Shown: positions 1-6,810 of the stretch, piece by piece
Numbering within the stretch: the stretch's first letter is position 1
Layout of the letters: each line of letters starts with the position of its first letter
Notes under the pieces: generated by a model
Told to the model about the DNA's origin: nothing
The model's database searches: none
What the model saw: the letters and a program-made list of their open reading frames with translations, nothing else
Assembly (NCBI GenBank): GCA_017399225.1
Contig: JAFQEB010000017.1
Location: 1-7,076 of the forward strand
Length of the DNA: 7,076 nucleotides
Reading direction: 5' to 3'
Source of the DNA: Clostridia bacterium
GTDB taxonomy: Bacteria > Bacillota_A > Clostridia > Christensenellales > Aristaeellaceae
Position numbers and translations under genes: made by a program

Positions 1-9
1 ATATGATTG

Positions 10-1662
10 TCAGCACTCCAGCGCTTCCAGCGTGCAGGTTTTCGCGATGCTCTTACGGATCGCTGCGCGCAGCGGCAGCACGGCAGAGGGCGAAACGGAC
101 AGCTCATCGATCCCGATGGCCAGGAAGGTGGGCAGCATGCTCACATCCGCGCCCAGTTCTCCGCAGATGCCGATCCAGATACCAGCCTTGTGGGCTGCGT
201 CCGCCGCCATCTTGAGGGCGCGCAGCACGGCGGGGTGATGGGGGTCGAAGAACTTGCCCAGGTCATTGGCCTGGCGGTCGCAGGCCAGGGTGTACTGGGT
301 CAGGTCGTTGGTGCCCACGGAGAAGAAATCGACCTCCCGGGCCAGCTCCTCCGCCACGAAGACGGAGGCGGGCGTTTCGATCATCACGCCGATCTCCGTG
401 TCCTTGTTGAAGGGGATGCCTTCCTTCTCCAGCTCGGCCATGACCTTCTGGCAGGCGCGCTTGCACTCGCGCACCTCCCAGACGGAGGTGATCATCGGGA
501 ACATGATGGCGATCTTCCCGTAGGCCGATGCGCGGTACAGCGCGCGCAGCTGGGCGCGGAAGACCTCCGGGCGGTTCAGGCAGATGCGGATCGCCCGCAC
601 GCCCAGCGCAGGATTCTCCTCCTTCTTCATGTCGAAGTAGGCGACCTGCTTGTCCGCGCCGATATCCAGCGTACGGATGATGACCCGCTTGCCGTCCATG
701 GCGGCGGCGACGCTCTTGTAGGCCTCGAACTGCGTATCCTCGCTGGGATAGTCGTCCGCCGCGAGGTACAGGAACTCCGAGCGGAACAGGCCAATGCCCT
801 GCCCGTCGTTGGACAGCACCGCCGCCACATCCTCGGGAGAGCCGATGTTGCAGTACACATTGACCTTCTTGCCGTCCAGCGTCACGTCCTCCTGACCCTT
901 CATGGTCTGGTAGAGAGCGTTCATTTCCTGCTGGCGGGCATACTTTTCGCGCATGGTGGCCAGGGTCAACTCGTCCGGCTCCAGAACAACGCTGCCGGTT
1001 TCGCCGTCCACATAGGCAAAACGGCCCGCGTAGTCCGCCTTCAGCGCATCGCCCAGGCCGCAAACGGCAGGGATGCCCATCGTGCGGGCCAGGATGGCGG
1101 TGTGGCTGTTGCCGGAGCCGCCCTGGGTGACGAAGCCGAGGATCTTCGACTTGTCCAGCTGGATGGTCTCCGAGGGCGCGAGGTCGTCTGCGGCAACGAT
1201 GACCGGCTCGTCGGAGTCGATGCCGCCCTCGACCACGCCCATCAGGTTGTTCAGGATGCGGCGGGCCACATCGCGGATGTCAGCGGCGCGGGCCTGCATG
1301 TAGGCGTCATCCATCGCGGCAAACATGGCGGCGAACTGCTCACCGGCGGTCTGCACGGCGTACTCGGCGTTGCAGCCCTCCTCCATGGTGGAATGGATGC
1401 ACTCGACGAAGTCCTCGTCCTCCACGAACATCGCATGCGTCTCGAACAGCACAGCGGATTCGTCGCCCGCTTCCTCGCGGCAGCGCTCTGCCAGCGCTTC
1501 CAGCTGGGCAATGGCCTTCTCCTGCGCCTGCTGGAGGCGGGCCTGCTCGGCAGACAGGTCAGTGACGGTGGTCTTTACAACGGTCGTGTCCTGACGGCGG
1601 AAGAAGTACAGCGGCCCCTTCACAACGCCCTTGGATACGCCCTTACCCTGCATGAGAATCAT
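10..1662 (-). CDS. ptsI: PTS enzyme I (phosphoenolpyruvate-protein phosphotransferase)
   Basis: Cytoplasmic enzyme that autophosphorylates from PEP and passes the phosphate to HPr, the first step of all PTS uptake. The 550-residue product is full length for the family. The N-terminal half holds the HPr-binding and phosphohistidine domains, with the active-site motif GGSGNSHTAILAR placing the phospho-histidine at H187. The C-terminal PEP-binding barrel shows GLFRSEFLY (R294), RTLDIGADK (R330), the PEP-utiliser signature VGTNDLTQYTLACDR (about 449-463, N452/D453) and the catalytic cysteine in GICGELGAD (C500). All expected catalytic residues are present. ATG at 1662 is chosen because AGAGG (1671-1675) lies 8 nt upstream; the internal Met4 would be too far from it. 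It is the last visible gene of the operon, 30 nt after ptsH, and its TGA ends 9 bases from the window edge, so a terminator or further gene would lie outside. Family assignment is very secure. Confidence 0.97.
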   Translation of the reverse strand: MILMQGKGVSKGVVKGPLYFFRRQDTTVVKTTVTDLSAEQARLQQAQEKAIAQLEALAERCREEAGDESAVLFETHAMFVEDEDFVECIHSTMEEGCNAEYAVQTAGEQFAAMFAAMDDAYMQARAADIRDVARRILNNLMGVVEGGIDSDEPVIVAADDLAPSETIQLDKSKILGFVTQGGSGNSHTAILARTMGIPAVCGLGDALKADYAGRFAYVDGETGSVVLEPDELTLATMREKYARQQEMNALYQTMKGQEDVTLDGKKVNVYCNIGSPEDVAAVLSNDGQGIGLFRSEFLYLAADDYPSEDTQFEAYKSVAAAMDGKRVIIRTLDIGADKQVAYFDMKKEENPALGVRAIRICLNRPEVFRAQLRALYRASAYGKIAIMFPMITSVWEVRECKRACQKVMAELEKEGIPFNKDTEIGVMIETPASVFVAEELAREVDFFSVGTNDLTQYTLACDRQANDLGKFFDPHHPAVLRALKMAADAAHKAGIWIGICGELGADVSMLPTFLAIGIDELSVSPSAVLPLRAAIRKSIAKTCTLEALEC

Positions 1663-1692
1663 CTTTGATACCTCTTCCGTGTGTCAGTCTGA

Positions 1693-1953
1693 TCACAGAT
1701 TCGCCTTGAAGAAAGCTTCCATGGCAGCGATCGCAGCGTCCTCGTTCGCGCCGTCAGCCGTCACGGTCACCACGTCGCCCTGCTTCACGCCCAGGCTCAT
1801 CAGCTTCATCAGCTGGCTGGCCTTCACGGCATTGCCGCCCTTGGCGACGGTGATCACAGTGTCGGCAAAGGCCTTGGCTTCCTTGGCCAGCAGGACGGCG
1901 GGACGGGCATGGATGCCCAGCGCATCGGTAATGGTGTACTCAAACGTCTTCAT
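1693..1953 (-). CDS. ptsH: HPr phosphocarrier protein, atypical regulatory-serine region
   Basis: Small cytoplasmic phosphocarrier that receives phosphate from enzyme I on His15 and hands it to EIIA domains. The 86-residue length is normal. The motif GIHARPA places the active histidine exactly at residue 15, with Arg17 and Pro18 next to it. In Bacillota, HPr kinase normally phosphorylates Ser46 within a KSIMGVMSLG-type segment. Here the segment reads VKASQLMKLMSLGVKQGD. Anchored on MSLG, the Ser46 equivalent is Gln47, and a serine sits one place earlier at residue 46. Seryl regulation may therefore be lost or altered, which is an alignment-based inference. GGAGG at 1962-1966 sits 8 nt before the ATG. 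The gene starts 15 nt after malQ and is followed 30 nt later by ptsI, the usual ptsH-ptsI order. Family call is secure; whether it is the general HPr or one dedicated to this operon cannot be told from the window. Confidence 0.96.
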   Translation of the reverse strand: MKTFEYTITDALGIHARPAVLLAKEAKAFADTVITVAKGGNAVKASQLMKLMSLGVKQGDVVTVTADGANEDAAIAAMEAFFKANL

Positions 1954-1968
1954 CGTGGTGTCCTCCCT

Positions 1969-3519
1969 TTATTTCTCTGCCTTGTCGGCAGTGGTTTCCG
2001 TTTCTTCAGGTTCGTTGTCCCAGTTCAGGCGGCCGTAGCGCCTGGCTGTTTCGTGCATTTCCGTCTTCAGTGCATCGTTCAGCTGCTCCTGCGTGATGCG
2101 CCAGCGCCAGTTCTGTCCGACGGTGGACGGCTTGTTGATGCGTGCGCTGTTGTCCACGCCGAGGTAATCCTGCATGGGAATGATGCAGGTCTTCGCGGCG
2201 CTGCGCATGGCCAGTGCGATGAAGGAGCGGTGCAGGTATTTCGCAGGCGTGTGCTGGTCGCACAGGTAATCCCGCGCCATCTGTCGCTCTTCCTTGCTGA
2301 TGACGCTGAACCAGCCTGCCAGCGTTTCGTTGTCATGCGTGCCGGTGTAGGCGACGCTGTTGACGGGATAGTTGTGGGGCAGGTAGTCGCTGGCGGAGCC
2401 GGTGTCGCGGGCGTCGAAGGCGAACTCGAGCACCTTCATTCCCGGGAAGCCGCTGTCCCGCACCAGCTGCCGCACCGTGTCCGTCACATAGCCCAGATCC
2501 TCCGCGATCACCTCATGCCAGCCGAGATTCTGCTCCGCACAGCGGAACAGGTCAATGCCGGGGCCCTTTTCCCAGTGTCCGCCGATGGCCGTTTCCGCGC
2601 CGTAGGGGATGCTGTAATACTCGTCGAAGCCGCGAAAATGGTCGATGCGGGTCACGTCGTAGAGCTGATAGCAATACCACAGGCGGCTCAGCCACCACTG
2701 ATAGCCGGTCTCGCGGTGATAGTCCCAGCGATAGAGCGGATTGCCCCAGAGCTGGCCGGTCGCGGAGAAGCCGTCCGGCGGGCAGCCCGCCACGGCGATG
2801 GGCATGCAGCTCTCATCCAGCTGGAAAAGCTGCGGATTGGCCCAGGTATCGGCGCTGTCCATGGCAACGTAGATCGGGATATCGCCGATGAGCCTGATGT
2901 GATTCGCGTTGGCGTACTGCTTTAGCGCCCGGTACTGCTGGAAGAACTTGAACTGCAGGTACTTCTGGAACTCGATATCGTAGTACAGCTCGCGCCGGTA
3001 GTAGTCCAGCGCAAAGCCCCAGCGCAGGCGGATATCCTCCGGCCACTCGTACCAGCACTGGCCGCCGAAGAAGTTCTTCAGCGCCATGAACAGCGCGTAG
3101 TCCTCCAGCCACCAGGCGTTTTCGGAGGTAAAGCGCTGGTAGTCGCCGTTCTCCGCGATGCGGCTGCGCTCGTAGGCCCTGCGCAGCAGGGGGTAGCGGG
3201 CGTTGTAGAGCTTTTCGTAGTCAATGGCGGACGCGTCCGCACCAAAATCAGCTTCGTCGCATTCCGCCTGCGTCAGCACGCCTTCGTCGATCAGCGCTTC
3301 GAGGCTGATGAAGTAGGGGTTGCCCGCGAAGGTGGAAAAGCTCTGGTAGGGAGAGTCGCCGTAGGAGGTGGGGCAGATCGGCAGGAACTGCCAGAAGGTC
3401 TGGCCGGCCTCCTTCAGATAGTCCACAAATTCATAGGCGCACCGGTCAAAGCAGCCCACGCCGTATCGGGACGGCAGGCTGGTGATGGGCAGCAGCACGC
3501 CAGCAGCTCGGTTCATCAT
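1969..3519 (-). CDS. malQ: 4-alpha-glucanotransferase (amylomaltase, GH77)
   Basis: Cytoplasmic enzyme that moves alpha-1,4-glucan units between maltose and maltodextrins, releasing glucose. The 516 residues match single-domain GH77 amylomaltases. Family landmarks run in order: LLPITSLPSRYGVG near the N-terminus, GDSPYQSFSTFAGNPYF (54-70), IGDIPIYVAMDSAD (211-224), the nucleophile region RIDHFRGF (D293), the acid/base IAEDLG (E340), the transition-state Asp in GTHDNETL (D396), and the C-terminal ARINKPSTVGQNWRWR (459-474). Catalytic residues are intact. The last 15 residues are an acidic, threonine-rich tail outside the conserved fold. The start overlaps the mapP stop in ATGATGA. GGAGG (3527-3531) lies 7 nt before ATG 3519 and 10 nt before the second ATG at 3516, so 3519 is slightly favoured. 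The overlap suggests translational coupling. In this operon it would act on free maltose made by MapP, taking the place held by maltose phosphorylase in some related loci. Confidence 0.96.
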   Translation of the reverse strand: MMNRAAGVLLPITSLPSRYGVGCFDRCAYEFVDYLKEAGQTFWQFLPICPTSYGDSPYQSFSTFAGNPYFISLEALIDEGVLTQAECDEADFGADASAIDYEKLYNARYPLLRRAYERSRIAENGDYQRFTSENAWWLEDYALFMALKNFFGGQCWYEWPEDIRLRWGFALDYYRRELYYDIEFQKYLQFKFFQQYRALKQYANANHIRLIGDIPIYVAMDSADTWANPQLFQLDESCMPIAVAGCPPDGFSATGQLWGNPLYRWDYHRETGYQWWLSRLWYCYQLYDVTRIDHFRGFDEYYSIPYGAETAIGGHWEKGPGIDLFRCAEQNLGWHEVIAEDLGYVTDTVRQLVRDSGFPGMKVLEFAFDARDTGSASDYLPHNYPVNSVAYTGTHDNETLAGWFSVISKEERQMARDYLCDQHTPAKYLHRSFIALAMRSAAKTCIIPMQDYLGVDNSARINKPSTVGQNWRWRITQEQLNDALKTEMHETARRYGRLNWDNEPEETETTADKAEK

Positions 3520-4436
3520 TCGTCATCCTCCATATCGCTGTCAAAGTCGCCCCAGGGGGACTCTGGCTGCTTTGATGGTTCATTTCCATGGGGCAATGTC
3601 TCGATCATCACGCCGAAGTGGTCGGACACGACCGGATGATTCTCGCCGTTGAACACGACGCGGGAGACGGCGATCTTCTCCGGCAGCGAGCACCAGATCA
3701 GGTCGATGCGCATGCCCTCTGCGGCCGTATCGGCCATCTTGCCGCGCCAGCCGTCGATCACGCCAGGGACGGTCAGGCCGCTGTCATGCTCCTGTGCATA
3801 GCGGAAGGTGTCATACCAGCCGGTGGCGGCGATCTTGTCATAGCCCTCGCCGCGCACCTCTGCCGGGGAGTTGAAATCACCCAGCAGCCAGACTGGCGCA
3901 TGGCGCGGCTTGGTGGTCACAAAGGCGTTGAGCACCTTCCATTGGGCCAGGAACGGCTCCTGCTCGTCCTCCCACCAGCCCATGTGGACGGTGTAGAACC
4001 AGTCCGTCAGGCCTTCGACCTGCATGCCCAGCACCTTGCGGGTCTTCCAGTTGGCGTAGTCGTCCGCGCGGCTGATGAGGAAGCTCTCCACATGGGAGAT
4101 CTCCCGCTCCAGCACCAGCATCGCCAGACCCTCGTCGTACTTGCCGTAGCCCACCTTGATGGGCAGATAGGTCCAGCTGCACGGAACGCCTGCTTCCCGC
4201 AGGAGCTTCGCGACATTGGCGACATGGTTGTCCGCCCGGACGGGAACGGCGGTCTGTGCCGGCACGTAGCCGGTCAGCAGCGCTTCGTCCGCCAGGGGGG
4301 CGGCGATGGTCTGGTTGACCTCCTGCAGCGCAACAACGTCCGGCATTTCTTCCAGCACGCCGCGCACGAACTGCTGCAGCTTCTCCGCGTAGTTCTTCTC
4401 CACCAGAGAATGGGTATTGAGCGTCATGATCTTCAT
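3516..4436 (-). CDS. mapP: Endonuclease/exonuclease/phosphatase-fold protein, probable maltose-6'-phosphate phosphatase
   Basis: A 306-residue protein of the DNase I-like metal-dependent superfamily, with no signal peptide. Visible catalytic motifs are LNTH (N7), LQEVN (metal-binding E39), YTVHMGWW (H151), LLGDFNSP (D187, N189), RIDLIW (D245) and VVSDHFGV (D272, H273). The full superfamily set is therefore present and the protein should be an active phosphoesterase. The segments around VGYGKYDEG (95-103), NWKTRKV (129-135) and HMGWWEDEQEPFLAQW (151-166) resemble, from memory, the MapP group found beside maltose PTS permeases in Enterococcus and relatives. MapP hydrolyses maltose-6'-phosphate to maltose. 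Position between a PTS permease and malQ fits this role better than DNA repair. The last 25 or so residues are a divergent acidic tail. GGGAGG (4444-4449) lies 7 nt before the ATG, partly inside a hairpin. The superfamily is certain; the MapP substrate is inferred from context and remembered similarity. Confidence 0.8.
   Translation of the reverse strand: MKIMTLNTHSLVEKNYAEKLQQFVRGVLEEMPDVVALQEVNQTIAAPLADEALLTGYVPAQTAVPVRADNHVANVAKLLREAGVPCSWTYLPIKVGYGKYDEGLAMLVLEREISHVESFLISRADDYANWKTRKVLGMQVEGLTDWFYTVHMGWWEDEQEPFLAQWKVLNAFVTTKPRHAPVWLLGDFNSPAEVRGEGYDKIAATGWYDTFRYAQEHDSGLTVPGVIDGWRGKMADTAAEGMRIDLIWCSLPEKIAVSRVVFNGENHPVVSDHFGVMIETLPHGNEPSKQPESPWGDFDSDMEDDE
3519..3531 (-). promoter_or_regulatory. 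malQ ribosome binding site and overlap with the mapP stop
   Basis: GGAGG (3531-3527) inside the end of mapP lies 7 nt before ATG 3519. The junction reads ATGATGA: the first ATG overlaps the mapP TGA by three bases, the second by one. This arrangement allows a terminating ribosome to restart on malQ and supports coupled synthesis of the two enzymes. Confidence 0.7.
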
Positions 4437-4446
4437 GAGAATGCCT

Positions 4447-4486
4447 CCCTTCGGGAAGGGGCGGCGCAGCAGCTTACCGCGCCGCC
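4447..4486 (-). other. Two adjacent GC-rich hairpins between malT and mapP
   Basis: In the malT-mapP transcript, arms at 4486-4479 and 4467-4460 (GGCGGCGC/GCGCCGCC, 8 bp) enclose an 11-nt loop. Directly after it, 4460-4456 pairs with 4451-4447 (CCCTT/AAGGG, loop of 4), the two helices sharing only base 4460. The 3' arm of the second hairpin overlaps the mapP ribosome binding site GGGAGG (4449-4444). No U-tract follows, so this is not an intrinsic terminator. Likely roles are protecting the 3' end of malT mRNA after cleavage and lowering mapP translation relative to malT. Confidence 0.55.
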
Positions 4487-4493
4487 GGGGTTA

Positions 4494-6683
4494 TCAAAGA
4501 ATGTCGTTGATGTCGGACTTGATCACGTCAGCCTTGGGGCCGTAAACTGCCTGGATGCCATTGCCCTTGACGAGCAGGGACATGGCGCCCTCCGCCTTCC
4601 ATGCGTCCTTGTCTGCAACCTTGGCCGCATCCTTGACGGTCACGCGCAGACGGGTCATGCAGGCGTCCACCAGAGTGATGTTCTCCCGGCCGCCCAGCAG
4701 CGCGATGATCCGCTCCGCCTGGCTGCCTTCCTTGCCGGCGGCCGCGTTCTGCTGTGCAACGGTCGCGGGCTCTTCGGCACTTTCATCGTTGTAGTTGCCC
4801 AGACGGCCGGGCGTGGCAAACTTCATCTTGCCGATCATGAAGTAGGCCACAGCATAGCCGATGCCAAGGAACACCACGCAGGCGATGATAAAATTGATGA
4901 TGTCGCCGCCCAGACCTGCCTTCAGGCTCATGGGCACGCGGGTCAGGAACTCCAGGTTGCCGAAGGAATGCAGGCGCAGGTCAACGATGCCCGCCAGCGC
5001 GAAGGCACAGCCCTGCAGGATCGCATAGACGATGTACAGCGGCAGCGCGCAGAACATGAACATGAACTCGATCGGCTCCGTCACGCCGGTGAGGAACACC
5101 GCCAGGGTGGTGGAAATGAACATGGAACGGTAGCGCTTGCGCTTATCAGGATCAACGCGGCGATACATCGCCAGCGCTACGCCCATCAGCAGACCGGTTG
5201 CACCGATCATCTGACCCACCTTGAAGCGGGCGGGAATGACGGTCGCCATCAGGTTCTCAGCAGCGGCCACGTTGCCGGCGTCCTTGAAATTGATCAGGTC
5301 GGTCACCCAGGCCAGCCACAGGGGATCCTGACCATAGACCATGGTTCCCGCAGATGCGCCGGTCTGGATCAGGTATTCGCCGCCGAAGGAAGTGTAATTC
5401 ATGGGGATGGTGAGCATGTGGTGCAGACCGAAGGGCAGCAGCAGACGCTCCAGGGTTCCGTAGATGAAAGGAGCCAGCACGGGAGAGGTTTCGGAGGAAT
5501 TGGCGATCCACACGCCGAAGGCATTGATGCCGGACTGGATCAGCGGCCAGATCACGGAAAGCACCAGGGAGATCACCACAGAGTAAGCGATGACCATCAG
5601 GGGCACGAAGCGCTTGCCGTTGAAGAAGGCCAGCGCATCCGGCAGTTTGCGGAAGTTGTAGAACTTGTTGTACACCACGCCGCCGACAAAGCCAGCGATG
5701 ATGCCGATGAACACGCCCATGTTCAGCGCGGGGCGGCCCAGGACTTCCGTGAAGTAATTCTCCACCAGCATCTCCTGGCCGAAGAGGCTGTGCACCACCG
5801 CGCCCTCGGTCGCGAGCATATCGCTGGTCACGCCAAAGACGGAGCCGGTGATGCAGTTGATGAGCACGAAGGCGATGATTGCCGCAAACGCGCCGCCTGC
5901 GCGTTCCTTGGCCCAGCTGCCGCCGATGGCTGCTGCAAACAGGATGTGCAGATTGCCGATGATGGCCCAGCCGATCTGCTCCATGGTCGCGCCGATGGTC
6001 ATGAGGATCGACACATCCGCACCAGCCATCTGGATCAGCTTACCGATGGAGAGCATCAGACCTGCGGCAGGCATGACCGCGATGACCGTCATGAGCACCT
6101 TGCCCAGCTTCTGAAGGAAGTCAAAGTTGATCTTGCCCTTCTTCTCGGACGCTTCGGGCTTCACTGCCGGCTTTGCTTCCGGCTTCGCGGCAGGCTCATC
6201 TTTGGCAGGCTCTGCCGCATCGTCCTTCAGGGTGATCACAGCATGCTGACCGGCAGTCACATGGCTGCTGGCAGGGCAGAGCTGCTTTTCATCCGCGCCG
6301 TCGCAGATGATGACGGGCGTGATGGTGTTCAGGCCCTGGGCCTTGATGTAATCGAGGTCGATTTCGGCTACCAGATCGCCGACCTTCACCCGGTCGCCTT
6401 CCTTGACACAGGGCTTGAATCCCTCGCCCTTGAGGCCCACGGTGTCCAGACCCACATGGACCAGGATTTCAAGGCCGTCATCTGAGGTGAAGCCGTAGGC
6501 ATGGAGCGTCTCGGCAACCGTAGAGATCTCGCCGTTCACGGGGCTGTACAGCTTGCCGTCATCGGGAATGATGGCCACGCCGTCGCCCAGCACCTTCTGG
6601 GAGAACACCTCGTCCGGCACTTCGCTCAGCAGTACGGGTTGTCCGCTCAGTGGGGCGATGACCATTTGCAACTTGTTCGTCAT
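4494..6683 (-). CDS. malT: PTS sugar permease EIIA-EIIC-EIIB, glucose/maltose family (probable maltose PTS MalT)
   Basis: A 729-residue membrane permease that imports and phosphorylates its sugar. The N-terminal EIIA(Glc) domain (about 1-152) has the histidine pair H61 and H76; H76 in VHVGLDTVGLKGEGF is the phosphorylated one. An Ala/Pro/Lys/Glu linker follows (about 154-184). The EIIC domain (about 185-620) begins FDFLQKLGKVLMTVIAVMPA, has about ten hydrophobic segments, and carries the family motif TGVTEPIEF (532-540). After a second hydrophilic linker, EIIB (about 653-729) holds the phosphocysteine in DACMTRLRV (C675). No active residue is missing. A-C-B order is that of streptococcal and enterococcal MalT/PtsG-type permeases. 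The adjacent phosphatase and malQ favour maltose over glucose, but the sequence alone does not fix the substrate, and ptsG is the alternative name. Here malT means a permease, not the E. coli activator. AGAGG (6694-6698) precedes the ATG by 10 nt. It ends in tandem stops TGA TAA. Confidence 0.92.
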   Translation of the reverse strand: MTNKLQMVIAPLSGQPVLLSEVPDEVFSQKVLGDGVAIIPDDGKLYSPVNGEISTVAETLHAYGFTSDDGLEILVHVGLDTVGLKGEGFKPCVKEGDRVKVGDLVAEIDLDYIKAQGLNTITPVIICDGADEKQLCPASSHVTAGQHAVITLKDDAAEPAKDEPAAKPEAKPAVKPEASEKKGKINFDFLQKLGKVLMTVIAVMPAAGLMLSIGKLIQMAGADVSILMTIGATMEQIGWAIIGNLHILFAAAIGGSWAKERAGGAFAAIIAFVLINCITGSVFGVTSDMLATEGAVVHSLFGQEMLVENYFTEVLGRPALNMGVFIGIIAGFVGGVVYNKFYNFRKLPDALAFFNGKRFVPLMVIAYSVVISLVLSVIWPLIQSGINAFGVWIANSSETSPVLAPFIYGTLERLLLPFGLHHMLTIPMNYTSFGGEYLIQTGASAGTMVYGQDPLWLAWVTDLINFKDAGNVAAAENLMATVIPARFKVGQMIGATGLLMGVALAMYRRVDPDKRKRYRSMFISTTLAVFLTGVTEPIEFMFMFCALPLYIVYAILQGCAFALAGIVDLRLHSFGNLEFLTRVPMSLKAGLGGDIINFIIACVVFLGIGYAVAYFMIGKMKFATPGRLGNYNDESAEEPATVAQQNAAAGKEGSQAERIIALLGGRENITLVDACMTRLRVTVKDAAKVADKDAWKAEGAMSLLVKGNGIQAVYGPKADVIKSDINDIL

Positions 6684-6699
6684 GCTGGTTGATCCTCTC

Positions 6700-6714
6700 T
6701 TTCATCGTTTGCAT
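6700..6714 (-). promoter_or_regulatory. cre-like / MalR-like site next to the malT ribosome binding site
   Basis: On the minus strand, ATGCAAACGATGAAA matches the CcpA catabolite-response consensus WTGNAARCGNWWWCA at 13 of 15 positions; the left half ATGCAAACG is perfect. The GCAAACG half is also shared with LacI-type MalR operators, so either CcpA or the divergent regulator could bind. It lies just upstream of AGAGG, where a bound protein could block elongation from an upstream promoter. It coincides with the last unit of the 11-bp array, so independent significance is uncertain. Confidence 0.45.
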
Positions 6715-6768
6715 TAGAATTGCAGAAAGTTTGCATATAAAATGTACCAAATTTGCATAAATATTGCA
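6703..6768 (-). repeat. Tandem 11-bp-phased TGCAA array upstream of malT (six units)
   Basis: Read on the minus strand, the 5-mer TGCAA begins at 6768, 6757, 6735, 6724 and 6713, every one on an exact 11-bp grid. The sixth grid position, 6746, holds the degenerate TACAT. Each unit continues with an AT-rich 6-mer, giving an approximate consensus TGCAAwtttww. The phase puts every copy on about the same face of the helix. Such 11-bp direct repeats are typical binding sites of OmpR/PhoB-type winged-helix regulators, but no such regulator is in the window and the binding protein is unknown. The last unit merges with the cre-like site beside the malT ribosome binding site. Confidence 0.75.
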
Positions 6769-6781
6769 ATGCTCTTTCTGG

Positions 6782-6810
6782 TATATAGTGTTAACTGTCG
6801 AATTAACCAA
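6782..6810 (-). promoter_or_regulatory. Candidate sigma-A promoter of the malT operon
   Basis: Reading the minus strand, TTGGTT (6810-6805) and TATATA (6787-6782) are separated by 17 nt. Each hexamer matches consensus at about four of six positions, so this is the best of several weak options rather than a clear promoter. It would start transcription near 6775 and give a leader of about 90 nt that includes the whole 11-bp repeat array. A second option is TTGCAA (6764-6769) with TACATT (6746-6741), also 17 nt apart, which would put the start near 6734 inside the array. Confidence 0.4.

Noticed and set aside
1689..1857. TGATCACA repeated in ptsH (near 1691 and 1852) and again in malT (near 6233)
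   Set aside because: These fall in coding sequence or on a stop codon with no consistent spacing, and look like chance or codon use.
4447..4486. Intrinsic terminator after malT
   Set aside because: The stem is GC-rich but no U-run follows, and the ribosome binding site and start of the next gene follow at once.
3588..6485. 965-codon plus-strand open frame, and a 553-codon one at 7-1668
   Set aside because: Both lie antisense to well-recognised genes, resemble no protein family and are rich in His, Gln and Gly. They arise from codon bias in GC-rich genes on the other strand.
6714..6758. 14-residue leader peptide starting MQIWY upstream of malT
   Set aside because: It has no convincing ribosome binding site, is not rich in one amino acid, and there is no terminator/antiterminator pair after it. 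The frame is a by-product of the repeat array.
6684..6780. RAT-type antitermination leader (LicT/GlcT style) for the PTS operon
   Set aside because: No terminator hairpin with U-tract lies before malT, and no antiterminator gene is present; a LacI-type regulator is divergent instead.
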